Shown here: one piece after another, positions 35,575-44,799 of the stretch
Layout of the letters: each line of letters opens with the position of its first letter
Numbering within the stretch: the first letter of the stretch is position 1
Assembly: GCA_038746745.1 (NCBI GenBank)
Contig: JBCDKJ010000014.1
Span: forward strand, 6,220-70,219
From: JANQIO01 sp038746745
GTDB lineage: Bacteria; Pseudomonadota; Gammaproteobacteria; Pseudomonadales; Halieaceae
DNA length: 64,000 bases
Direction: 5' to 3'
Position numbers and translations under genes: made by a program
Notes under the pieces: model-generated
The model's database searches: none
Told to the model about the DNA's origin: nothing
The model's input: only the letters and a program-made list of their open reading frames with translations

Positions 35575-36657
35575 ATGAAAACCTTTCTTGTCGGCGGTGC
35601 CGTGCGCGACCGGCTGCTTGGGCTGGCTGTCTCTGAGCGCGACTACGTGGTTGTCGGCGCCACGCCCCAGGAGATGGAGGCGCAGGGCTATCGACAGGTG
35701 GGTCGGGATTTCCCTGTGTTTCTGCATCCCGACACCAGCGACGAATATGCGCTGGCGCGCACCGAGCGCAAGCACGGCCAGGGGCATCGAGGGTTTGAAG
35801 TGCACAGCGATCCGAAGGTCACTCTGGAAGAGGACCTGCGCCGCCGTGACCTTACGATCAACGCCATGGCAGAAACTGTCGATGGCGACATAATCGACCC
35901 CTATCACGGCCAACAAGATCTGCACGCGCGCAGCCTGCGCCATGTATCAGAGGCTTTTATCGAAGATCCTCTGCGGGTGTTGCGCGTGGCGCGCTTCGCG
36001 GCACGCTTTTCACATTTAGGCTTTTCGGTGGCCGAGGGAACCAGAGCATTGATGCAGACCATCGCTGACAGTGGCGAACTGCTAACCCTGTCAGCAGAAC
36101 GCATCTGGTCGGAAACCGGGCGCGCCCTGGCGACAGACTCCCCCTGGGTGTATGTCGATGTCCTGGCCAGCTGTGGCGCACTGCATGTCCTGTTACCGGA
36201 GCTACGCTCTGTCAGGCAGGCAGGCGAGCGGCTTAAGCTTGCCGCGAAATTCAGTCACAGTGTGGATATCCGATTTGCCGCACTGCTGGACGGCCTGGAC
36301 AGTGCCGCTGTCGATAGCACCTGCGCCCGGCTAAATGCGCCCAAGCAAGCTCGCGCTCTGGCGATGTTATGGGTGACACAGGCCGGGGCGTTGTCGTCCG
36401 CTGCAACACTGAGTGCGGAAGCCGTGCTCACGGTTATCGAGTCGGCGGATGCACTGCGCCGCCCCGAGCGCTTCGATGCATTGCTGGAGATATTGCAGGC
36501 GCTTGTGCCAGACGCTGATCCCGAATTTTGGCGCTGCGTAGGTGAGTGTGTGGCGTCAGTGGATGCTGCCGCTATAGCTGCCGAGGGTCACGCGGGCCAT
36601 GAAATAGCGGCGCGCTTGCGACTGCAACGTATCAGCGCCATCGAGCGTCTGCGCTGA
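35575..36657 (+). CDS. cca: CCA tRNA nucleotidyltransferase, HD domain degraded
   Basis: 360 residues; it adds or repairs the 3' CCA end of tRNAs. The catalytic head is intact: FLVGGAVRDRLLGL, SERDYVVVGATPQEM (metal Asp pair), RRRDLTINAMAE and RVLRVARFAARF. E. coli CCA (412 residues) ends in an HD phosphohydrolase domain. Here the matching C-terminal part is shortened, and where E. coli has RFAALCHDLGK this has RFAALLDGLDS, so the HD metal site is gone. LRRPERFDALLEIL still aligns with the family. Confidence 0.92.
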   Translation: MKTFLVGGAVRDRLLGLAVSERDYVVVGATPQEMEAQGYRQVGRDFPVFLHPDTSDEYALARTERKHGQGHRGFEVHSDPKVTLEEDLRRRDLTINAMAETVDGDIIDPYHGQQDLHARSLRHVSEAFIEDPLRVLRVARFAARFSHLGFSVAEGTRALMQTIADSGELLTLSAERIWSETGRALATDSPWVYVDVLASCGALHVLLPELRSVRQAGERLKLAAKFSHSVDIRFAALLDGLDSAAVDSTCARLNAPKQARALAMLWVTQAGALSSAATLSAEAVLTVIESADALRRPERFDALLEILQALVPDADPEFWRCVGECVASVDAAAIAAEGHAGHEIAARLRLQRISAIERLR

Positions 36658-36680
36658 CGCCGGTGACGTCTGCCAGCTTG

Positions 36681-36713
36681 CCTCTTACCTTACTGTTACC
36701 TTCCTCTTACCTT
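36681..36713. repeat. 11-bp tandem repeat x3 downstream of folK
   Basis: Units CCTCTTACCTT, ACTGTTACCTT and CCTCTTACCTT are contiguous in the 61-base convergent gap between cca and folK. The outer two units are identical and the middle differs at 3 positions. Confidence 0.65.
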
Positions 36714-36718
36714 GTCAA

Positions 36719-37267
36719 TCATCGGGTCACGCGACACAGCGGCAATGACCAGGCTGCCGCAGGGAACGTGATGCGCTGCACCGGCTGCATGCGTTCGCGG
36801 TGCTGCTCCCAGAGGGTTGCGTAGCTTTCCCGCGCCGCGGGATGCAGACGCTCCGGCGCCAGCTCTGCCAGAGGCGCCAGCACATATGCGTTATCGAGGA
36901 TCTCACCCCGCGGCAGAGTAATCCCATCAAGGCTACCGCACACTCCCTTGTAATCGAGAATATCGATATCCAGCGTCCTGGAGCTGAAGCGCGTAGCGTC
37001 ACGAGGTCGCCCCATTCGGTACTCCATTTGGCGGATGAAGCGTGCCAGCTCGCCCACGCTCATTGCTACATCAACTTCCACCGCCAGGTTGATAAAGGGC
37101 GGGCCGTCGAATCCCAGGGCCGCGCTCTCGTAGGCGGAGGAGCTGCCGATTAACCTAAACTCCTGGTCCAGAAGACTAAGGCCCAGGCCGATGTTGTCTT
37201 CACGGTCAATATTGCTACCTAATCCAAGCAGGACGGATGGCTCAGAGGTATTCAGGAGTGAGCTCAC
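36719..37267 (-). CDS. folK: 2-amino-4-hydroxy-6-hydroxymethyldihydropteridine pyrophosphokinase
   Basis: 182 residues; it pyrophosphorylates the dihydropterin for folate synthesis. VLLGLGSNIDREDNI, FINLAVEVDV, MEYRMGRPRDATRFSSRTLDIDIL and LPRGEILDNAYVLAPLAEL fit HPPK, including the metal-binding DIDIL. It overlaps folB by 4 bases. Confidence 0.92.
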   Translation of the reverse strand: MSSLLNTSEPSVLLGLGSNIDREDNIGLGLSLLDQEFRLIGSSSAYESAALGFDGPPFINLAVEVDVAMSVGELARFIRQMEYRMGRPRDATRFSSRTLDIDILDYKGVCGSLDGITLPRGEILDNAYVLAPLAELAPERLHPAARESYATLWEQHRERMQPVQRITFPAAAWSLPLCRVTR

Positions 37268-37626
37268 TGGGCGGGCTTATTGCGTTCTATCACGACGCCT
37301 ACGTCTGCGGCAGCCGCGACGGCGCCAGGCTTCCCAACCTGCAACCGCAGCCAGGCGACATCAAACTCTTCAAACAGCATTGTGGCTGACGCCTCTGCAA
37401 GGCTCTCCAGCAATTCAAAGCGACCTGCCTGCACGAACTCCGTCAATCGGTCGGCGACGGCGCTATAGTCCACAGCGTCGCTGATTGCGCCGGTCGCTGC
37501 AATTGCGGCGATATCGCAGGCCACCTCCAACTGCAGCACCAGCGTTTGCCTGATCTCCCGTTCCCAGGGGTGTATACCGATGACGGCGTCGATCGCGAGA
37601 TCGCGCAAATAGACGCGATCCATCAC
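37264..37626 (-). CDS. folB: Dihydroneopterin aldolase
   Basis: A 120-residue tunnel-fold enzyme of folate synthesis acting just before FolK. DRVYLRDLAIDAVIGIHPWEREIRQTLVLQLE is the family N-terminus with substrate residues, and LLESLAEASATMLFEEF is the helix with the conserved Glu. It overlaps folK and the end of tsaD by 4 bases each. plsY, usually between folB and tsaD in pseudomonads, is absent. Confidence 0.92.
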   Translation of the reverse strand: MMDRVYLRDLAIDAVIGIHPWEREIRQTLVLQLEVACDIAAIAATGAISDAVDYSAVADRLTEFVQAGRFELLESLAEASATMLFEEFDVAWLRLQVGKPGAVAAAADVGVVIERNKPAQ

Positions 37627-38663
37627 GCCGCCGCAGTTCTGCCGCCCAAAGGCGGCAACTCTTCCAATGGCCAGCGCGGACGCACCGGCGCATCTGCTGC
37701 ATCTGTCTCACCCGCGAGCAGGCGCTGACAGCCGGTGTAGGCAATCATGGCGCCGTTATCCGTGCAGTACTCCAGGGCTGGATAGAACACGCGCCCGTTC
37801 AGCGCTGTCATAGCCTCCGCTAAGGCGGCACGCAGTGCAGTATTGGCCGAGACACCACCGGCTATCACCAGCGTCTGCAAAGACTCCTGCTCCAGCGCCC
37901 GACGACACTTTATGACCAGCGTATCCACCACCGCATCCTGAAACGCCCGGGCGACATCGGCCCGGTCCTGATCGCTGGCCTGTGCCGGGCCGCCCAGGGA
38001 CTCGAGGGTCAGCCGGGTGTGGGTTTTAAGTCCGCTGAAGCTGAAATCCAGTCCCGGCTTTTTGATCATGGGGCGCGGAAAATCGAAGCGTGCTGGATTG
38101 CCGGATTCAGCTAATGCCGCAACGCGGGGCCCGCCCGGGTAAGCCTCTCCAAGCAGTTTTGCCGTCTTGTCGAAAGCTTCGCCTGCCGCATCATCTACAG
38201 ACTCGCCCAGCAGACGGTAACGGCCAATGCCGTCAACGCGCACCAGCTGTGAATGACCGCCTGACACTAGCAGCGCAATAAATGGAAACTCGGGTCGATC
38301 CTGCTCCAGCATGGGTGCCAGCAAGTGCCCTTCCATATGGTGTACACCCAGTACCGGCACATTCCAACCCAGGGCCAACGCGCGCGCCAGCGTGGCACCC
38401 ACCATTAGCGCGCCGACCAAACCCGGTCCTGCGGTGTAGGCAACAGCGTCGGGACGGGTGACTTCCGCGTCTGCCAGCACGCGCTGCACCAGGGGCAGGG
38501 TTTTGCGGACGTGATCACGGGAGGCCAGCTCAGGCACCACGCCGCCGTATTCGCGGTGCACGGCAACCTGACTGTATAAGGCGTCCGCCAGCAGGCCCCG
38601 CTCGCTGTCATAGAGAGCGATGCCCGTCTCATCGCAGGAGGTTTCAATGCCGAGTACGCGCAT
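37623..38663 (-). CDS. tsaD: tRNA N6-adenosine threonylcarbamoyltransferase TsaD
   Basis: 346 residues; it transfers threonylcarbamoyl to A37 of ANN-decoding tRNAs with TsaB and TsaE. MRVLGIETSCDETGIALYD is the canonical start; the frame is open for 46 further upstream codons but those do not resemble the family. GVHHMEGHLLAPML holds the metal His pair, and LVSGGHSQLV, GLKTHTR and IAGGVSANTALR are ASKHA blocks. It is divergent from rpsU. Confidence 0.95.
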   Translation of the reverse strand: MRVLGIETSCDETGIALYDSERGLLADALYSQVAVHREYGGVVPELASRDHVRKTLPLVQRVLADAEVTRPDAVAYTAGPGLVGALMVGATLARALALGWNVPVLGVHHMEGHLLAPMLEQDRPEFPFIALLVSGGHSQLVRVDGIGRYRLLGESVDDAAGEAFDKTAKLLGEAYPGGPRVAALAESGNPARFDFPRPMIKKPGLDFSFSGLKTHTRLTLESLGGPAQASDQDRADVARAFQDAVVDTLVIKCRRALEQESLQTLVIAGGVSANTALRAALAEAMTALNGRVFYPALEYCTDNGAMIAYTGCQRLLAGETDAADAPVRPRWPLEELPPLGGRTAAA

Positions 38664-38787
38664 TTCGGTGCTGTATTTGCTCTGAGGTGGAGAAAACGCG
38701 GCATGATAATCAAGCGATGGAGCGTAAACCAGCGAAAGCGTGCTCCAGCCAGGTGCTTTTGAGCTATTCGGGGGAGTGATAGAGGTT

Positions 38788-38816
38788 TTGCAATATGGCA
38801 AGCGGCAGTTTACACT
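38788..38816 (+). promoter_or_regulatory. Promoter of the rpsU-yqeY-dnaG-rpoD operon
   Basis: TTGCAA (38788-38793) and TACACT (38811-38816) are exactly 17 bases apart, followed by a GC-rich GCGCGC stretch suited to growth-rate control. It lies 130 bases before rpsU in the 284-base tsaD/rpsU divergent region. Confidence 0.65.
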
Positions 38817-38947
38817 GCGCGCCCTTTCAAAGCTGGGACTCCTGCTGCGCTGCTTGCAAAGCCAGAAGCGACGCGCGATTGCGCCGTTTCAGAATGCACG
38901 GCGTTATAGCCACAAGCTCAGTGGAATTAACAACAGGTACGGATTTA

Positions 38948-39163
38948 ATGCCTCACATTAAAGTGAAAGAGAACGAGCCCTTTGATATCGCGCTGCGCCG
39001 CTTCAAGCGCTCCTGCGAAAAGGCGGGCGTATTGTCTGAAGTGCGCAAGCGCGAGCACTACGAAAAGCCCACTACGGTGCGTAAGCGCGCTGCAGCGGCG
39101 GCGGTCAAGCGTCACGCCAAAAAGCTGTCGCGGGAGAACAAGAAGCGCGTACGCCTGTACTGA
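38948..39163 (+). CDS. rpsU: 30S ribosomal protein S21
   Basis: 71 residues, full length. MPHIKVKENEPFDIALRRFKRSCEKAG and the basic C-terminus (AKKLSRENKKRVRLY) are near-identical to gammaproteobacterial S21. The open frame extends 51 codons upstream, but the conserved start is the ATG at 38948. First gene of the macromolecular synthesis operon. Confidence 0.97.
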   Translation: MPHIKVKENEPFDIALRRFKRSCEKAGVLSEVRKREHYEKPTTVRKRAAAAAVKRHAKKLSRENKKRVRLY

Positions 39164-39310
39164 GCGTCTATCCAAGATGCGAGGCAGCGCTTTTACGCCG
39201 CCTGCGCCAATCGCAGCCCACAGGGCTGAACACACGCATTAGGTGCCGAGTTCTCGGCAGTCATCCGGCCACACCAGATGCGGTGAGCCGGCATTCCGGA
39301 GGTTGAGGGT

Positions 39311-39766
39311 ATGAGTGCCTCACCGATCAAAGACGATATCCAGGCGGCGATGAAAGCAGCCATGCGGGCCAAGGAAAAAGCCCGCTTGCAGACCATTCGC
39401 CTGATTCAGTCTGAATTTAAACGCGTTGAAGTCGATGAGCGCATCGAACTCGACGATAACCGTGTACTGACGATCCTCGACAAGATGCTCAAGCAGCGCC
39501 GCGACTCCGCCCAGCAATACAGCGACGCGGGGCGCGATGAACTGGCTCAACAGGAACAGTTTGAGATCAGCGTCATACAGGAATTCCTGCCCGAGCAACT
39601 CAGCGAAGAAGAAATTGCGACGCTCATTGATGCCGCCATAGCGGACGTTGACGGCAGCGGTATGCAGGCGATGGGCCCTGTGATGGGCAAACTGAAACCC
39701 CAACTGCAGGGGAAGGCGGACATGGGGGCAGTGTCGGCGCTGATCAAGGCACGCCTGCAGGGCTGA
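39311..39766 (+). CDS. yqeY: GatB/YqeY domain protein
   Basis: 151 residues containing only the YqeY domain, resembling the tRNA-binding tail of GatB. MKAAMRAKEKARLQTIRLIQSEFKRVEVDER and EQFEISVIQEFLPEQLSEEEI are typical. Function is unproven; it sits between rpsU and dnaG in pseudomonad-type genomes. GGAGGTTGAGGGT gives a strong RBS. Confidence 0.92.
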   Translation: MSASPIKDDIQAAMKAAMRAKEKARLQTIRLIQSEFKRVEVDERIELDDNRVLTILDKMLKQRRDSAQQYSDAGRDELAQQEQFEISVIQEFLPEQLSEEEIATLIDAAIADVDGSGMQAMGPVMGKLKPQLQGKADMGAVSALIKARLQG

Positions 39767-39819
39767 CGCGCTATTGCTTTGGCTGGAGTGCGTAAGCCGT
39801 TCTCTACCACCACTCTCTG

Positions 39820-39872
39820 CCGTCACTATCTACTATCACTAAGCTTCCGTCACTCGTTTCCGTCAATCGCTT
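39820..39872. repeat. Degenerate 13-14 bp tandem repeat x4 between yqeY and dnaG
   Basis: Four units (39820-39832, 39833-39846, 39847-39859, 39860-39872) share CCGTCACT-like starts. They are in the 278-base yqeY-dnaG gap; the rest of the gap holds no gene. A weak TTGTGA-17-ACAATA promoter-like pair lies at about 39914-39942. Confidence 0.5.
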
Positions 39873-40044
39873 GAGAGCCCCTGCCAGGCGACATTAGCTA
39901 CCCTTTTTGTGAAAGGTCATTGCAAGCGGACAATACGCCGCATCGTCACGCTACCCGGATAGAGCTACACTGATAAGGCGGCACTGTGATGTAAGCCTGT
40001 GCCTCAACAGGCCATTCCCTGCAGCGTAAAAATTCTGGAGCCCC

Positions 40045-41871
40045 ATGGCTGGACTGATCCCACAATCGTTTATCGATGATCTGCTGGACCGCGCAGATAT
40101 CGTCGACGTGGTGGACCGGCGGGTAAAGCTCAAGAAGAGCGGCAAAAACTACATGGCCTGCTGTCCATTTCATCAGGAAAAATCACCCTCCTTCAGCGTC
40201 AATCCAGAAAAGCAGTTTTACTACTGCTTTGGATGCGGCGCTGGCGGTAATGCGCTGGGCTTCCTGATGGATTATGAAAACCTGGACTTTCCCGCCGCCG
40301 TGGAGTCACTCGCCGACAGCCTCGGCATGAAGGTACCCAGAGAAGAATCCCCCGACCGCCGCGATCGGGACGAAGGGCAGCGCGATCTCTATCCGCTGCT
40401 GGAACAGGCCGCGCGCTTCTATCAACGACAACTGCGTGAGCACCCGGCCAAAGCGGTGGCAGTAGACTACTTAAAAGGCCGCGGCCTCACCGGCGAGATT
40501 GCCAAACAGTTTGACCTGGGCTTCGCGCCACCAGGCTGGGACAACCTGTTAAAGGCACTGGGCACGACGCCGGAGCGAATCGAACAGCTGAAGCTGGGCG
40601 GCATGTTAGTGGAAAACGAAAGTGGTCGGGTCTATGACCGCTTCCGAGAGCGTGTGGTATTCCCGATTCGGGATGCGCGGGGGCGCATTATTGGTTTTGG
40701 CGGGCGCGTTCTGGGTGATGACAAGCCCAAGTACCTCAACTCACCGGAAACACCGGTGTTTCAAAAGGGCCGCGAACTCTATGGCCTCTACCAGGCCAAG
40801 CAAGCCAACCGACAGCTTGAGCGGGTGGTAATTGTTGAAGGCTATATGGATGTTATCGCCCTGACACAGCTTGGCATCAGCTACGCCACGGCGACGCTGG
40901 GCACCGCTACCGGCCAGCCGCACCTGGAGAAGATCTATCGATTGTGCCCGGAGGTCGTATTCTGCTTCGACGGCGACGCGGCCGGCAGACAAGCGGCTCG
41001 GCGCGCTCTGGAATCTGCGCTTCCAGTGATGCAAGACGGTCGCCAGGCGCGATTTTTGTTCCTGCCGGAGGGGGAGGACCCTGACACACTGATACGCGCC
41101 AAAGGCGCAGACTATTTTCGCGCACAGCTGGACGCCGCCCTGCCACTGGAGGATTTCCTGTTCGAAGCGCTGTCTGAGAGCATCGACACCAACACGCTGG
41201 ATGGCAAGGCGCGTCTCAGCAAACTGGCAGCCCCACTGCTGAACAAGCTCCCCGCCGGTGTTTACAGGGAATTGATGTATACAGCGCTAGCCGAGCGCAC
41301 GGGTATGCAAGTGGATACCCTGACACGATTGGTGGACCAGGCGCCGCCACCCCCGGCAGAGCCGGCCTCCGAGTCCAGGGCCGCAACCCAGCGTCCTCGG
41401 CAGCGCGAGCCCATCGCCCTCAGCCAGCAGGGCCCCAATGGTTTGGTGCAGACTGCGATCTTCCTGCTACTGCATCAGCCAGCAATGGCACAGAACCTGC
41501 CTGAAACCACGGGCCTGGAGGCTATTGGTGGCGACGATGCCGCCTTACTCATTGAACTGCTTGAACTGCTGCGACGCCGCCCGGAATCCACCACCCACAT
41601 GTTGCTGGGACACTGGTACGGGACTCCTGAAGGAGAGCTGTTAAACCGCCTCGCCAGCCAGGAGCGGCTGATTCCCAATGCGGGCATCGAACAGGAGTTT
41701 GCAGACACAATGGCCAAGCTGCTCAAGCACCCGGAGCGGCAGAGTTTTGAGGCGCGAGTCGACAAACTTCGAAGCAGGAACTACGCTGACATCAGCGACG
41801 TTGAGAAGCTCGAGATTCTGCAGGCCCTGCGTGAAAAGCAGCGTAGGGACAGCGAACGGAGCCGCAACTGA
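40045..41871 (+). CDS. dnaG: DNA primase
   Basis: 608 residues; it makes RNA primers at the replication fork. The N-terminal zinc ribbon is CPFHQEKSPSFSVNPEKQFYYCFGCGAGG. The catalytic core has PIRDARGRIIGFGGRVL, and the TOPRIM part has VVIVEGYMDVIAL and FDGDAAGRQAARRAL with the metal acidic residues. A Pro-rich linker (about 430-450) precedes the DnaB-binding C-terminal domain. GGAG lies before the ATG. Confidence 0.97.
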   Translation: MAGLIPQSFIDDLLDRADIVDVVDRRVKLKKSGKNYMACCPFHQEKSPSFSVNPEKQFYYCFGCGAGGNALGFLMDYENLDFPAAVESLADSLGMKVPREESPDRRDRDEGQRDLYPLLEQAARFYQRQLREHPAKAVAVDYLKGRGLTGEIAKQFDLGFAPPGWDNLLKALGTTPERIEQLKLGGMLVENESGRVYDRFRERVVFPIRDARGRIIGFGGRVLGDDKPKYLNSPETPVFQKGRELYGLYQAKQANRQLERVVIVEGYMDVIALTQLGISYATATLGTATGQPHLEKIYRLCPEVVFCFDGDAAGRQAARRALESALPVMQDGRQARFLFLPEGEDPDTLIRAKGADYFRAQLDAALPLEDFLFEALSESIDTNTLDGKARLSKLAAPLLNKLPAGVYRELMYTALAERTGMQVDTLTRLVDQAPPPPAEPASESRAATQRPRQREPIALSQQGPNGLVQTAIFLLLHQPAMAQNLPETTGLEAIGGDDAALLIELLELLRRRPESTTHMLLGHWYGTPEGELLNRLASQERLIPNAGIEQEFADTMAKLLKHPERQSFEARVDKLRSRNYADISDVEKLEILQALREKQRRDSERSRN

Positions 41872-42004
41872 GCGCACTGTGCCACGGAACGCGCCCTCAA
41901 ACCGACGCAAAAGTGTCATTGTCTGCCAACAGGCACCCAAAACTCTTTTACTTTCATTGGCTTAATATCACTTCAGGACATAGCCTATACAGGGCAAATC
42001 CGGA

Positions 42005-42010
42005 TATAAT
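42005..42010 (+). promoter_or_regulatory. -10 element upstream of rpoD
   Basis: A perfect TATAAT lies 82 bases before rpoD in the dnaG-rpoD gap, but no good -35 is found 16-18 bases upstream. It may be an internal promoter allowing rpoD expression independent of rpsU. Confidence 0.4.
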
Positions 42011-42086
42011 ATTAGGCTTTTATTCACGTAACGCCCTCCGAAGCCACATGGCGACCTGGAGGCATAACAACAACGAAGGTTAGCGC

Positions 42087-43910
<1,824 letters not shown>

Positions 43911-43942
43911 TCCTTCAGCAGACAGGGTAGTGACGCAAGCGG

Positions 43943-44449
43943 ATGAACGTTATGGATGAAGAAGTAGCGTTCATGGGCCGCATACTGGTCGTCGACGACG
44001 ACCGCAGTTTGCTCACGATTATCGACGGCATTCTAGGGGGTGACTACGACGTCACACTCGCCTCTTCCGGCCAGGAGGCGCTGGAGATACTAGCCAGCAG
44101 TACCTTTGACCTGATCCTGCTCGACATCATGATGCCGGGCATGACCGGCATGGAAGTCTGTGCGGCCATCAAAGCCAACGACACCATTTCTGATATACCG
44201 GTGGTTTTCCTCACCGGTATGGAAGACGATGACGCCGAAGAGGCCGCGCTCGATGCCGGCGCCGCAGACTTTATCTCCAAGCCCATTCGCCCGCGCATCC
44301 TCTCCACGCGCGTCGCCATGCAAATTCAGAACTATCTCTACCTGCAGTTCCTGGAAAAGATGCTGAGCGAGCGCAATACCACGGTTGAACGCCTGCGCGC
44401 CGAGACCAAAGCCCTGCTCAACTCCATCGGCCTCACAGCCCAGAAATAG
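43943..44449 (+). CDS. Single-domain response regulator
   Basis: A 168-residue CheY-like receiver. The acidic pocket is VVDDDRS, the phospho-acceptor Asp is in LILLDIMMPGMTG, the Thr switch in VVFLTGM and the Lys in FISKPIRP. A C-terminal helical extension of about 40 residues (LYLQFLEKMLSERNTTVERL) may dimerise or dock a partner; there is no output domain. No kinase lies nearby. It starts 32 bases after rpoD, so it may be co-transcribed. The start may be any of three in-frame ATGs up to residue 11. Confidence 0.85.
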   Translation: MNVMDEEVAFMGRILVVDDDRSLLTIIDGILGGDYDVTLASSGQEALEILASSTFDLILLDIMMPGMTGMEVCAAIKANDTISDIPVVFLTGMEDDDAEEAALDAGAADFISKPIRPRILSTRVAMQIQNYLYLQFLEKMLSERNTTVERLRAETKALLNSIGLTAQK

Positions 44450-44459
44450 CTCCCACAGG

Positions 44460-44488
44460 ATGACGCCACCCGCCCAGCCCTTTATACT
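44460..44488 (+). promoter_or_regulatory. Probable promoter of the tRNA-Ile2 gene
   Basis: ATGACG (44460-44465) and TATACT (44483-44488) are 17 bases apart and followed by GCGCGG, the GC-rich discriminator typical of stable-RNA promoters under stringent control. The tRNA begins about 180 bases downstream, past a duplicated element. Confidence 0.5.
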
Positions 44489-44516
44489 GCGCGGCTCGCT
44501 GGCGTCACCTACCAAA

Positions 44517-44672
44517 AACGCCAACGAAGCATGGCGCACATTGGCGCCTAACCGCCTGTGCACAGCCAATGGGTGCCAGGCAAGGCGGCGGGCGTACCGA
44601 CGAGGGAGTGTATGTACAAATACATGACTGAGGAGGGACGAACGCCAACGAAGCATGGCGCACATTGGCGCC
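44517..44672. repeat. Duplicated element (32-bp direct repeats, 124-bp period) before tRNA
   Basis: A 32-bp sequence beginning AACGCCAACGAAGC and ending ACATTGGCGCC occurs at 44517-44548 and identically at 44641-44672. Between them are 92 bases including ATGTA-CAAA-TACAT (an inverted repeat) and GACTGAGGAGGGACGAACG. This can be read as a tandem duplication of 124 bp with a partial second copy, or as direct repeats flanking an insert. There is no ORF in it. Confidence 0.85.
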
Positions 44673-44677
44673 GCACA

Positions 44678-44754
44678 GGGCCCATAGCTCAGTTGGTTAG
44701 AGCAGTCGACTCATAATCGATTGGTCGTAGGTTCAAGTCCTACTGGGCCCACCA
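44678..44754 (+). tRNA. ileX: tRNA-Ile2 (anticodon CAU, lysidine-modified)
   Basis: 77 bases with encoded CCA. Acceptor stem is GGGCCCA/TGGGCCC, D-arm GCTC/GAGC, anticodon stem GTCGA/TCGAT with loop CTCATAA, T-arm GTAGG-TTCAAGT-CCTAC. The CAU anticodon could mean Met, but the variable and T-loop parts (TTGGTCG, GGTTCAAGTCC) match the E. coli ileX type rather than elongator or initiator Met. TilS would convert C34 to lysidine for AUA decoding. TTTTT follows the CCA. Confidence 0.9.
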
Positions 44755-44799
44755 TTTTTCTGCGGTCTATACCGGAGACATCGGTAACGACAGCAAGCG

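Noticed and set aside
44678..44754. tRNA-Met assignment for the CAU anticodon
   Set aside because: The variable-loop and T-arm sequence matches the ileX-type tRNA-Ile2, not elongator or initiator tRNA-Met.
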